This document shows, in pieces, positions 49,539-57,677 of a stretch of DNA of 64,000 bases (position 1 is the first letter of the stretch; every line of letters begins with the position of its first letter). Origin of the DNA: JBDIAG01 sp963835085 (lineage in GTDB: Bacteria > Actinomycetota > Actinomycetes > Actinomycetales > CAWJMD01); NCBI GenBank assembly GCA_963835085.1, contig CAWIED010000001.1, positions 1,488,001-1,552,000 of the forward strand, read 5' to 3'. Position numbers and translations under genes: made by a program. The notes under the pieces are model-generated. The model saw only the letters and a list, made by a program, of their open reading frames with translations. It searched no databases and had not been told where the DNA came from.

Positions 49539-51212
49539 TTAGGGTTGAGCTCGGAAGCGCTGGGTTGCGCGATCCGCGTACTCCTGTGAGCTTGCCAGGT
49601 TCACTGCGAGCTCGAGGTCGCCCGCTGAGAAGATGACCCCCGACCAGTAAGACAGTCCGCTCGGATCCGCATTGCGTTGGAGCAGCTCCTGATAGAGCCC
49701 GTTCACCCTGGTCTGGCGAGACTCCTGCGACTGGAAGAAGTCATACGCCACTGACGTACGACCGATCGCCGGATCGGCAGCCCGGGAAACCCAGAACGGC
49801 AGGCCTACTCCGTCGGGTTGGCGGTGCAGCAGCCGCTGGTACAGCGCTGTGACCCACGTGGTGTTGTCGCGAGCGTTCCTGTCGAAGAACTCCGCACTGG
49901 AGTAGAACTGCGCCGCCACCTGCGCCACGGTGAACCGCTTGCTCACGATGGTGTTCACCCAGAAGGCCTGGCCTACCGGGTCGGGCTCGCGACCCAGCGT
50001 GTCGAGGTACATCGCCCGAACGATCCGCCCCACCCGCTCCGGTGACGTGGCCACGCCGCGCACCAACTGCACCCTGGTGATCCGGCCGTCCCCCAACGCT
50101 GCAGTCTGCAGACTCACATCGGCGGCTGTAGCAGGGCGGGCGAGGAAGTCGGTGTAGATCGCTTTGACGTAGGGGGCGTAGTCGGTGAGCGTCGAGAAGG
50201 ACGTGGTATAGCTGAAGGTCTGGCTGGTGTTGGTCGTTTTGTTCAGCACATTGCTCACGGTCACGGTCCACGACTCGCCGATCGCCGGGGCACGACTTGG
50301 CCGCCACACGACGGCCGGCGAGCAATAGCCCTGATTGTCGCGGACGAGTTCGGTGACGGCCACCGGCGCGCCGGTCGAAGAGGTGATCGTGACGTCGGCG
50401 TTCGCCACATTGTCAGGAGTGGGAACCTGCACGCTGAACCGATCGAGCAGACCCCACGAGCGGGCGACGTCGGTCGGGACCCAACCCGGGCTGGGCCAGG
50501 CGACGAAGCCGTCCTGGCTGGTCGCCGCGCCGGCCGAGTCGCCGAAGACTTTCGTGGCGTTCGTTGTGGGCGTGTCACCGAAGCCGAACTGGGTGACCGA
50601 CGGGCACAGCAGCCAGCGTCGATGCCCGACGAAATCGTTGCTCGCACCTGGATCCTCGATATACCCCAGCATGGCGGCCGGCCCGGCGACACCCAGGGTG
50701 AGGTTGGAGCTGGCCGCCGCCGCAGCACCCGCGCCCGTGTAGCAGGGCCACGACGTTGCCGGGTCGTGGGAGAGCCTGCCCGCCGCAGCCATCATCAGGG
50801 CGGCCTGTTGGGCCTGGCCCGACCACGAAGTGTTCTCCGTGACCGGGCCGACCCCAGCCACCGTGCGCAGGGCGTTGACCACCTCGAGCTCGCGGGCTCG
50901 ATAGGCCGCCGACATGGTGCCGGCGGAACAGCGAGCCACATTGCCGGTGAAACCCGATGCAGGTGCGGCGGCGGCTCCATCGATCACGCGCCAGGCCGCG
51001 TCCTGGCTCGCAGATCGGACGGCGGGTACCGGCGCTGCGTTGGCCGGGGAGCCCGGCACCCCCGTCAAGGTTGCGGCGATGGCCATGACGGTGAGGAACG
51101 GTGCCAGCCGCGGCACGCCGAGCCGAGCTGTCTGCAGCCGGGCCACCGGACGACAGGCGGCCAGGGAGCTGATCGTTGCAGCGCGAACTCCGGCAAAGAG
51201 GCGTGGGATCAC
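49539..51212 (-). CDS. Secreted CAP/SCP-domain protein with DUF4214 repeats
   Basis: A 557-aa exported protein. The signal peptide is near residues 35-60 (APFLTVMAIAATLTGVPGSPANA); the nominal GTG 51212 may be slightly too far upstream. A CAP-like domain follows (about 105-215: ELEVVNALRTVAGVGPVTEN, AALMMAAAGRLSHD, DFVGHRRWLLCP), then an Ig-like linker. The C-terminal about 200 residues are DUF4214 modules (FLARPATAADVSLQ, YLDTLGREPDPVGQAFWVNT, LLHRQPDGVGLPFWVSRA, LLQRNADPSGLSYWSGVI). It starts 25 bp after the Pls-type NRPS stop on the same strand, so it may be co-transcribed. Probable cell-surface or matrix role. Confidence 0.8.
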   Translation of the reverse strand: MIPRLFAGVRAATISSLAACRPVARLQTARLGVPRLAPFLTVMAIAATLTGVPGSPANAAPVPAVRSASQDAAWRVIDGAAAAPASGFTGNVARCSAGTMSAAYRARELEVVNALRTVAGVGPVTENTSWSGQAQQAALMMAAAGRLSHDPATSWPCYTGAGAAAAASSNLTLGVAGPAAMLGYIEDPGASNDFVGHRRWLLCPSVTQFGFGDTPTTNATKVFGDSAGAATSQDGFVAWPSPGWVPTDVARSWGLLDRFSVQVPTPDNVANADVTITSSTGAPVAVTELVRDNQGYCSPAVVWRPSRAPAIGESWTVTVSNVLNKTTNTSQTFSYTTSFSTLTDYAPYVKAIYTDFLARPATAADVSLQTAALGDGRITRVQLVRGVATSPERVGRIVRAMYLDTLGREPDPVGQAFWVNTIVSKRFTVAQVAAQFYSSAEFFDRNARDNTTWVTALYQRLLHRQPDGVGLPFWVSRAADPAIGRTSVAYDFFQSQESRQTRVNGLYQELLQRNADPSGLSYWSGVIFSAGDLELAVNLASSQEYADRATQRFRAQP

Positions 51213-51237
51213 AGGACATTACAACCGGGAGCGGGAC

Positions 51238-54200
51238 CTATCCGCCACCGGCTTGCCGGACGCTCACCCGCTCGGCACCCACGACATCGGTGACCTCGCG
51301 CAGGTCGATCGTCCGCGGTGCCCTGGGCGCCGGCCCGGCCGGATTGCCCTGCCATCGCTGCCCGGCGGGCACCTGCTCACCCTTCATCAGGAAGCTGTCG
51401 GTCTCCACCGCGCTCCCCTCACCTAAATCGGTGCTGTAGTGGACGAACGCACGCAGGCCAATCGTCACGTGATCGTGCACATGGATGTAGTCCGACTTGA
51501 AGACGCCGTTCTCCAACGAGTGGCCCTGCAAGAGGCTCTGGTAGTTCAGCGTGCAGTAGTCACCGATCTCGACCATGGTCTTCTCGACCGAAGTGCACCC
51601 GTCATCGAGCAATCGGCGGCCCACCCTGACCCCGAGCCCACGCAGATACCAACTCTTGAAGGGGGTTCCGTCAAAGGCACCGAGCCCGGTGCTGACCCCC
51701 AGCTTCCAGTACCGCTCGTGCCTCCAGTAGTAGGGATCGTAGATCGACACGTGCCGAGGCGTCAGCCGCCTGAACCCGTAGGCGGCACGCTCGACGAGCA
51801 CCGCCCACCAGGCCATCAGCCACGGCGTCGTGGCCGCCACGAACGGCACGGCCCACCACCCCACCCGGTTGTGGAAGCCGAAGGCTGCCTGGGCGATCAC
51901 CACGAGGATCAAAGCCAGCACGAGCCGGTGGGCAAGGAAGAGCAGCAGCGTCACCAGGTTGTGCCGGTTCTTGCGGCGTAGGGCGGACAGCATCGCCGGC
52001 TCGCCCGGCCGTTTCACGATGGCCTCGTCGTCGCCGACTGTGCGCGGGATCTCGAAACACGGCGATCCCAGCAGGCCTACACCTTCGCGCGGAGGGCCGT
52101 CGAGCGGAACCATTACCTTCGTCGCGAGCAGGACGTTGTCGCCCAAGGCCGCGTGCATGGGCAGGTAGATGTTGTTGCCGAGGAAGTTGTCTTTGCCGAG
52201 GGCGGCCCGGTCGACCCGGAATGCCGAGCTCGTGTATTCGGAGTTCCCGAAATGCAGCCCGTCCGAGACCATCGTCCCGCTGCCGACCACCGACAGGTAC
52301 GGCGTCTCGTGGCTCATCGTGGTACCGAAGTTCGATCCTGACTGGATCACCGGCTTGAGCCGGTACCCCAGCCGGGACAGGTACCCGACCACAAACGAGC
52401 TGTCGCCGAAGAGCTGGTTGAACAGCCGAACGTTGGTCAGTTGATAGATGGTGCGGTGCAATGCGTAGGCCACTCCGTAGAGCGGGTAGACACGGCCCGG
52501 CCGCACCCCGAGCGCAAGCAGCCGCGGCACGGAACTGATGAGCAGCAGCCACCCGGCGAGGGCCCCGAAGAAGGCCACCGCGGTGGCGGTGAGCAACAGC
52601 TCGTACAGCGTCAGGTCCCAGGACACGTCGCTCGTCCCGAGCAGCGCATGCAACAGCCCGGGATCATGCTGGTCGGCCAGCTGAACGACGATCGCGATCG
52701 CCGCCGCTAGGAACAACATCACCGACACGAGCTGGCCCAGGCCGAACAGGAACGGCGACAGCCGCCGGTAGGCCACCTCCGGCCCCCGCCGGAAAGTCTC
52801 CTGTGTCGGCCGGGCCGGCACTCCGTGCCACCGCTGTCCGGCCGGGACGATCTGGCCCGGCAGCAAGGTCGAGACGTGCCCGAGTTGAGCGCCATCGCCC
52901 AGGCTCGTGTGGATGTCGAGAACTGCCTGCGCGCCGACATACACCCCCGATCCGATGGTGATCGGGCCGGTCAGGATGGCACCCGCCTCGGCGCGGTACC
53001 CGTTCAACACCGCATCGCGCGAGATCACGGTGTCGGAGCCGATGGTGAGCAGGTCGGTGCATACCGGCAACACCGGGGTAAGGATGACGACGTGCCGCCC
53101 GACCTTCGCCCCCAGCGCGCGCAGATAGATGACCCCGAGCGGCGAGCCGACGAAGAACACCATGGGATTGAGCCGCAGGAGCATCCGCACGGTCCAGAAC
53201 CGCAGATAGGCGACGGTCCAGGCGGGTATCTCGGCAGGCTTCCACCGGCCGATGACCACCCACTTGACCAGGATCGGGACGACCGTCGTATAGGCCGCGA
53301 GGCCGACCACGAAGGCCACTGACCGCACAAACGTCTCAAGGTAGGTCGTCGCCTCAACGATCCAGTTGAAAGCAGCCACAGACATGATGGCGAAGCCACC
53401 GGTATATGCGGCCATGAACAACGCCTGGTAGAGCCCGCACAAGCTGTATCGCAGAGCGCTGACGTGCCCGTACTGGCGAGCCTGCTGTGCCGCACCGGTG
53501 GTCGCGGTCGCTGCGCCTGCCTCGTTGTCGGCGACCGCATACGCCTGCGCCAGCAGCCGCACACTCGGGTTGAGGTAGAGGTCGCTGATCCGCACAGACT
53601 CCATCGCCGGAATCTGCCGGAGTCGGGCGCAATAGGCCGCCATCAGGATCGACGTGGCGGACAGCTCGTCGAAGAAGTTCGCCGTGACGGAAATGTCGTC
53701 CAGCCGCAGCACCGCGGCCAGGGCGTCGGTCATCGCCTGCTCGAGCGGCCCCTGCGGGGGAACGTGCTCGTCCGAGGTCATCGCGACCCGGCCTGCGACC
53801 GGCGGCGGCAGCTTCTTGCGGTCGACCTTGTCGCTGGGCAGCATGGGCAGCCCGGCGAGCTCTTCGATGTAGGCAGGCACCATGTAGCGCGGCAACCGAT
53901 CGCGCAGGGCTGCCACGATGGCCTGGCGATCGAGCTGCTCGGTGTCACGGCGGCGCACGACATAGGCCACCAGCTCCACCACGCCCGGGTCGGGGCTGTG
54001 CGACTCCACCACAGCGGCGGCCACTCCCGGCAGCTGCAGCAGCACCGACTCGATCTCGGTCAACTCGATCCGATATCCGCGGATCTTGACCTGAGTGTCG
54101 ATCCGACCGAGATATTCGATCTCCCCGTCAGTGACCCTCCCCAGATCACCGGTGCGATAGAGCAGGCCCGACGGGTTGTTGGGCACTCCGAGGACGTCGT

Positions 54201-55434
54201 GGACGAAGGCCCTCGCCGTCTGGTCGGGTCGGTTGAGATAGCCCGGTGACAGGGCTACCCCGGCAATCGCGATCTCGCCCTGCTCTCCGGGCGCCAGGGC
54301 GCGCGTCTCCTCCGGGTCGAGAATGAGTACGGAGTAGGTCGGAAGAGGCACTCCGATCGTCACCCTGCGGTTGGGAGACAGTGCCGTCCAGGTCGCCGTC
54401 ACGGTCGCCTCGGTGGGCCCGTACACGTTCAGGAAGCGCCGCTGCGGCGTCCACCAGCGGGCGATCAGGTCTTGCGGGCAGGCCTCCCCCGACACCAGGA
54501 GGAACCGCAATCCTGGGATGCCTTCCTCGATCGTGGCGAGCAGGGTCGGCACGCAACTGAGCGCCGTCACCTTTCGCTCGACGATGAAGTCGCGCAAGTC
54601 TTCCCCAACCAGGGCGCCCTTGCCCGGTTTGGGTACCAACGTGGCTCCGGCCATCCACCCGATCCAGATCTCCTCGATCGAGAAGTCGAACGCGATCGTC
54701 ATCCCCTGATACATCCGGTCGGTGCGCACCACCCCATAGACCTCGTTGGCAACTCGCACGAAGTTACAGATGCTTGCCTGCTCGATCGGCACTCCTTTGG
54801 GCACGCCCGTGGAACCGCTGGTGTAAATGACATAACACAGCTCGTCGACCGGGGCGCACCGCTCGGATTCCCCCAGCCGGGTGCCCAGCTGCGCAGCGAT
54901 CTCGCCGGCCGCCTCGTCGAGACACACAACGGGCACACCCAGCTCCTCCAGGCGCCCACGCAGGTGTGACTCGGTCAGTACGACACTGACCTGGGCATCC
55001 TCGACGATGTAACGCACGCGGTCGGCCGGGAAGCCGACGTCGAGCGGGACGTAGGCGGCGTTGAGCTTGAGCACCGCCAGGATGGCCTCGTAGCCGGGCA
55101 GGGCCCGGTCGAAGAGCAGCCCCACACGATCCCCCGACGTCACCCCGGCCCGGGTAAGAACCCGGGCGAGGGCGTTGGCGCGCGCGTCGAGGGCGTCGTA
55201 CGTGATGTCCTCATCCTCGGTGGAGACAGCAACCTGATCGGCATGGCCCTCCTCCCGCAGCCGGTCGCAGACCGCTTCGAAGAGGTGGTCGAGGCGCTCG
55301 CCCGGCCGCCAGCGCACGTCATGGGCATGACCGTCATCGACGAGAATCGCGCCGGGCGGAAGAGGCGCCGAGGTGGCCGCCGCCCGAGGTGGGGCAGCGT
55401 CGCGAGCCGGACTCTGGGTGGGCAAGGCAGACAT
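51238..55434 (-). CDS. Pls/PosA-family membrane NRPS (homopoly-amino-acid synthetase)
   Basis: A 1398-aa single-module synthetase. Adenylation domain about 45-545: A3 YTSGSTGVPKG (204-214), A4 FDFSIEE (249-255), A5 NVYGPTE (336-342), A7 LYRTGDLG (425-432), A8 RGYRIELTEIE (452-462), A10 Lys536. Carrier domain 560-640 with the pantetheine Ser595 in FFDELSATS, where the usual Gly of GGxS is Ser. Then six or so TM segments interleaved with three left-handed beta-helix-like domains (about 775-880, 1038-1140, 1270-1365), the layout of epsilon-poly-lysine synthetase Pls. No thioesterase. ATG 55434 starts 19 bp after the EctB-type aminotransferase gene, suggesting L-2,4-diaminobutyrate as monomer. 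Confidence 0.9.
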   Translation of the reverse strand: MSALPTQSPARDAAPPRAAATSAPLPPGAILVDDGHAHDVRWRPGERLDHLFEAVCDRLREEGHADQVAVSTEDEDITYDALDARANALARVLTRAGVTSGDRVGLLFDRALPGYEAILAVLKLNAAYVPLDVGFPADRVRYIVEDAQVSVVLTESHLRGRLEELGVPVVCLDEAAGEIAAQLGTRLGESERCAPVDELCYVIYTSGSTGVPKGVPIEQASICNFVRVANEVYGVVRTDRMYQGMTIAFDFSIEEIWIGWMAGATLVPKPGKGALVGEDLRDFIVERKVTALSCVPTLLATIEEGIPGLRFLLVSGEACPQDLIARWWTPQRRFLNVYGPTEATVTATWTALSPNRRVTIGVPLPTYSVLILDPEETRALAPGEQGEIAIAGVALSPGYLNRPDQTARAFVHDVLGVPNNPSGLLYRTGDLGRVTDGEIEYLGRIDTQVKIRGYRIELTEIESVLLQLPGVAAAVVESHSPDPGVVELVAYVVRRRDTEQLDRQAIVAALRDRLPRYMVPAYIEELAGLPMLPSDKVDRKKLPPPVAGRVAMTSDEHVPPQGPLEQAMTDALAAVLRLDDISVTANFFDELSATSILMAAYCARLRQIPAMESVRISDLYLNPSVRLLAQAYAVADNEAGAATATTGAAQQARQYGHVSALRYSLCGLYQALFMAAYTGGFAIMSVAAFNWIVEATTYLETFVRSVAFVVGLAAYTTVVPILVKWVVIGRWKPAEIPAWTVAYLRFWTVRMLLRLNPMVFFVGSPLGVIYLRALGAKVGRHVVILTPVLPVCTDLLTIGSDTVISRDAVLNGYRAEAGAILTGPITIGSGVYVGAQAVLDIHTSLGDGAQLGHVSTLLPGQIVPAGQRWHGVPARPTQETFRRGPEVAYRRLSPFLFGLGQLVSVMLFLAAAIAIVVQLADQHDPGLLHALLGTSDVSWDLTLYELLLTATAVAFFGALAGWLLLISSVPRLLALGVRPGRVYPLYGVAYALHRTIYQLTNVRLFNQLFGDSSFVVGYLSRLGYRLKPVIQSGSNFGTTMSHETPYLSVVGSGTMVSDGLHFGNSEYTSSAFRVDRAALGKDNFLGNNIYLPMHAALGDNVLLATKVMVPLDGPPREGVGLLGSPCFEIPRTVGDDEAIVKRPGEPAMLSALRRKNRHNLVTLLLFLAHRLVLALILVVIAQAAFGFHNRVGWWAVPFVAATTPWLMAWWAVLVERAAYGFRRLTPRHVSIYDPYYWRHERYWKLGVSTGLGAFDGTPFKSWYLRGLGVRVGRRLLDDGCTSVEKTMVEIGDYCTLNYQSLLQGHSLENGVFKSDYIHVHDHVTIGLRAFVHYSTDLGEGSAVETDSFLMKGEQVPAGQRWQGNPAGPAPRAPRTIDLREVTDVVGAERVSVRQAGGG

Positions 55435-55453
55435 GTGCGATCGCCTGGAGCGC

Positions 55454-56740
55454 TCAGCCCACGAGCGCCGTCGTGGCCATCGCGTGCGTGACTGAATCTT
55501 CAACGATGTCCAAGCCTTCGTTGAGCACCTCATCCGGCGTAGTGAGCGGGGCAAGAGATTTGAGCACCACGCCTTGCGGCCCGCAGCATTCGATGATGAG
55601 TCCCTGCGCGACACACGACTTCTGGATGGCAGCCGCGAGCTCAGGCACAACCAGGTCGATGCCGCGCATCATGCCCCGGCCCTTGACGACGGCCCCGGGA
55701 ACCATCGCGGCAATCTCCTCGAACCGTGTTCCCACGAGTTGGGAGCGATCGCGTACCTGCTTGCCGAAGTCACCTCCCTGCCAGAACTTCTCTAGGGCGA
55801 CCGCAGCAGTGACGAAAGCGTGCGCGTTGCCCCGGAAGGTCCCGTTGTGCTCACCCGGACGCCACTGATCCCACTGCGGACGCACGCACAACACCGACAT
55901 CGGAAGACCGAACCCGGACAACGACTTGGACAGCGCCACGATGTCGGGGGTGATGCCCGCCGACTCGAAGCTGAAGAACGTGCCGGTGCGGCCGCAGCCG
56001 GCCTGGATGTCGTCGACGATGAGCAAGGCCCCGACCTCGCGAGCCACCCCGGCGACCTTGCGCAACCACCCGGCCGAGGCGGTGCCGAGGCCACCCTCAC
56101 CCTGAACCGTCTCGAGGATGATCGCCGCCGGCCGGTCGATACCACCCAGCCGGTCACACAGCATCTCCCGGAGAAAGTCAGCGGTGTCGATGCCGTCGCC
56201 GAAATACCCGTCGTAGGGCATCCGCACGACTCCGTGCAGGCCCTGCTCGACCCCGAGGCGGAAGTAGGAGTCTGCAGTGGTTGCCAGTGCTCCGGCGGTG
56301 ACCCCGTGGAAGGCCCGGGTGAACGCGACGACCGTCGACCGCCCGGTGACTCGCCGGGCAAGCTTGAGTGCGGCTTCGACGGCGTTGGCACCCGTAGGAC
56401 CGGTGAACTGAACCCTGTAGTCGAGTCCCCGCGGCTCCAGGACGTGGTTCTCGAACGCGGTCAAGAACCCGATCTTGGCCTCAGTCACCAGGTCGAGCCC
56501 GTGGGCGATCCCGTCAGAAGTGATGTAATCCAGCAGGGCGGACTTCATCTCATCGTCGTTATGGCCGTAGTTGAGTGAACCCGCTCCTGCCAGGAAGTCG
56601 ATGTACCGAGCGCCCGATACGTCCCACACGAGACTTCCCTTGGCGCGTTTGATGACCGGCGTGAACCACCTGCAGTAGCTGCGGGCGCTCGACTCGCGCC
56701 GTTGGATGACTGGGTTGTCCTTGAGAACCATTTTTTCCAC
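55454..56740 (-). CDS. ectB: Diaminobutyrate-2-oxoglutarate aminotransferase (EctB-type)
   Basis: A 428-aa class III PLP aminotransferase making L-2,4-diaminobutyrate from aspartate semialdehyde. Seen: FLAGAGSLNYGHNDDEMKSA, QFTGPTGANAVEAALKLARR (EctB signature), FHGVTAGALATTADSYFR, ETVQGEGGLG, VDDIQAGCGRTGTFFSFE and PLP Lys272 in ALSKSLSGFGLPMS. GTG 56740 is chosen: GAGGGG lies 6 bp upstream, whereas ATG 56731 would be 15 bp away. No ectA or ectC is adjacent, so this is not an ectoine operon; the product most likely feeds the Pls/PosA-type synthetase 19 bp downstream. Confidence 0.9.
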   Translation of the reverse strand: MEKMVLKDNPVIQRRESSARSYCRWFTPVIKRAKGSLVWDVSGARYIDFLAGAGSLNYGHNDDEMKSALLDYITSDGIAHGLDLVTEAKIGFLTAFENHVLEPRGLDYRVQFTGPTGANAVEAALKLARRVTGRSTVVAFTRAFHGVTAGALATTADSYFRLGVEQGLHGVVRMPYDGYFGDGIDTADFLREMLCDRLGGIDRPAAIILETVQGEGGLGTASAGWLRKVAGVAREVGALLIVDDIQAGCGRTGTFFSFESAGITPDIVALSKSLSGFGLPMSVLCVRPQWDQWRPGEHNGTFRGNAHAFVTAAVALEKFWQGGDFGKQVRDRSQLVGTRFEEIAAMVPGAVVKGRGMMRGIDLVVPELAAAIQKSCVAQGLIIECCGPQGVVLKSLAPLTTPDEVLNEGLDIVEDSVTHAMATTALVG

Positions 56741-57677
56741 ACCTATCCCCTCGATGTACCGGCAGAAGCCCGGCCCCCAGCTACAAGCGTTGCATGCTCT
56801 CCCTAGTAGGACAATCGTTTGACCCCGGTCTTTTTCGCATCTTTTCGGACAACGTGTCAGAACTCTAGACACTGGTAGGAGGTTGCTGGTTGGCTGCCGT
56901 CGTCCGGCGGCAGGCGTGCCTCGATCGCATCTGGACCAGCCCCAGCAACTCGGCCGCTCAGCCCAAGACAGTGGCAGCGAAAGCCGTCGGAGGACTCTGT
57001 AAGTCACAGCGGGAGACGCGATCTTGGCTTGAGGGACCTACGGCGTCGGGATACTGGTCATCAACTCTGGTCGAGATGACCGATTGTCTGTACCCTTGTA
57101 TAGTAGTCTCGACTACTTGTAAGTAGCGAGCACCGGTGCCAACGGTGAACCTAAGTGCGAGCCAGGACGATTGGCCCGATCGCGACGGCATCCAACATCC
57201 GGCATGCGTAAACACGACGTCCCCCGTGCACGCTTTGTCACAGCGTTGACTACTTCCGCTCAGGCAAAGACAACAGGATTATGACCGCACTGAACCCCCC
57301 AGGGTGCCACCTAGCCGCGGAACGCCTGGTTCCCTTGCACCCTTTGTGATAAGGCCCTAGCCAGGCAATCCAGCCGACCAGCCACAAAAAGCCCTGCGGC
57401 CGCTTCCTGGCCATCCTCAAGCCTGTGCTTCGGCGCTGCCGAACTTGACGATTGTCTAAGCAATCCTCCTCTCTCACGCTATTCGCTAGGATCGCATACC
57501 CCGACCTTCGGCCATAGTTACTTAAAGGGCTTCATTGGTAAGGACAAAGCGGGGGTGAGTGGGAGCCGATTCCAGAAGCGCAGGGGACTGGTCGATGGTC
57601 GGCAACCGAGGTTTCATCGATCAATGCCGGAGTGCTCTGCGCCCCATGCGTGGGTTTCGACCGAGGTGACGGCATTC
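56741..57677. other. 937-bp intergenic region upstream of ectB
   Basis: No supported gene. It is less GC-rich than the genes. It holds the near-perfect palindrome AGTAGTC-TC-GACTACT (57102-57117), about 360 bp upstream of the ectB start, and several A/T tracts just before ectB. The minus-strand open frame 57250-57477 has no similarity. Likely contains the promoter and control sites of the poly-amino-acid operon. Confidence 0.5.
57102..57117. promoter_or_regulatory. Palindrome upstream of the ectB-NRPS operon
   Basis: AGTAGTC and GACTACT are exact inverted 7-mers around TC. A related GACTAC recurs at 57247. It is a candidate repressor or activator site for the divergent-facing gap between the VWA gene and ectB. 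Confidence 0.4.

Noticed and set aside
51239..55434. Siderophore or peptide-antibiotic NRPS interpretation
   Set aside because: A single adenylation and carrier module followed by TM and beta-helix-like domains, with no classical condensation or thioesterase domain, fits Pls/PosA homopolymer synthetases instead.
55454..56740. Ectoine biosynthesis operon
   Set aside because: Only the EctB-type gene is present; no ectA, ectC or ectD lies next to it.
57250..57477. 75-codon minus-strand frame upstream of the VWA gene
   Set aside because: No similarity, no ribosome site and no coding bias in a low-GC gap.
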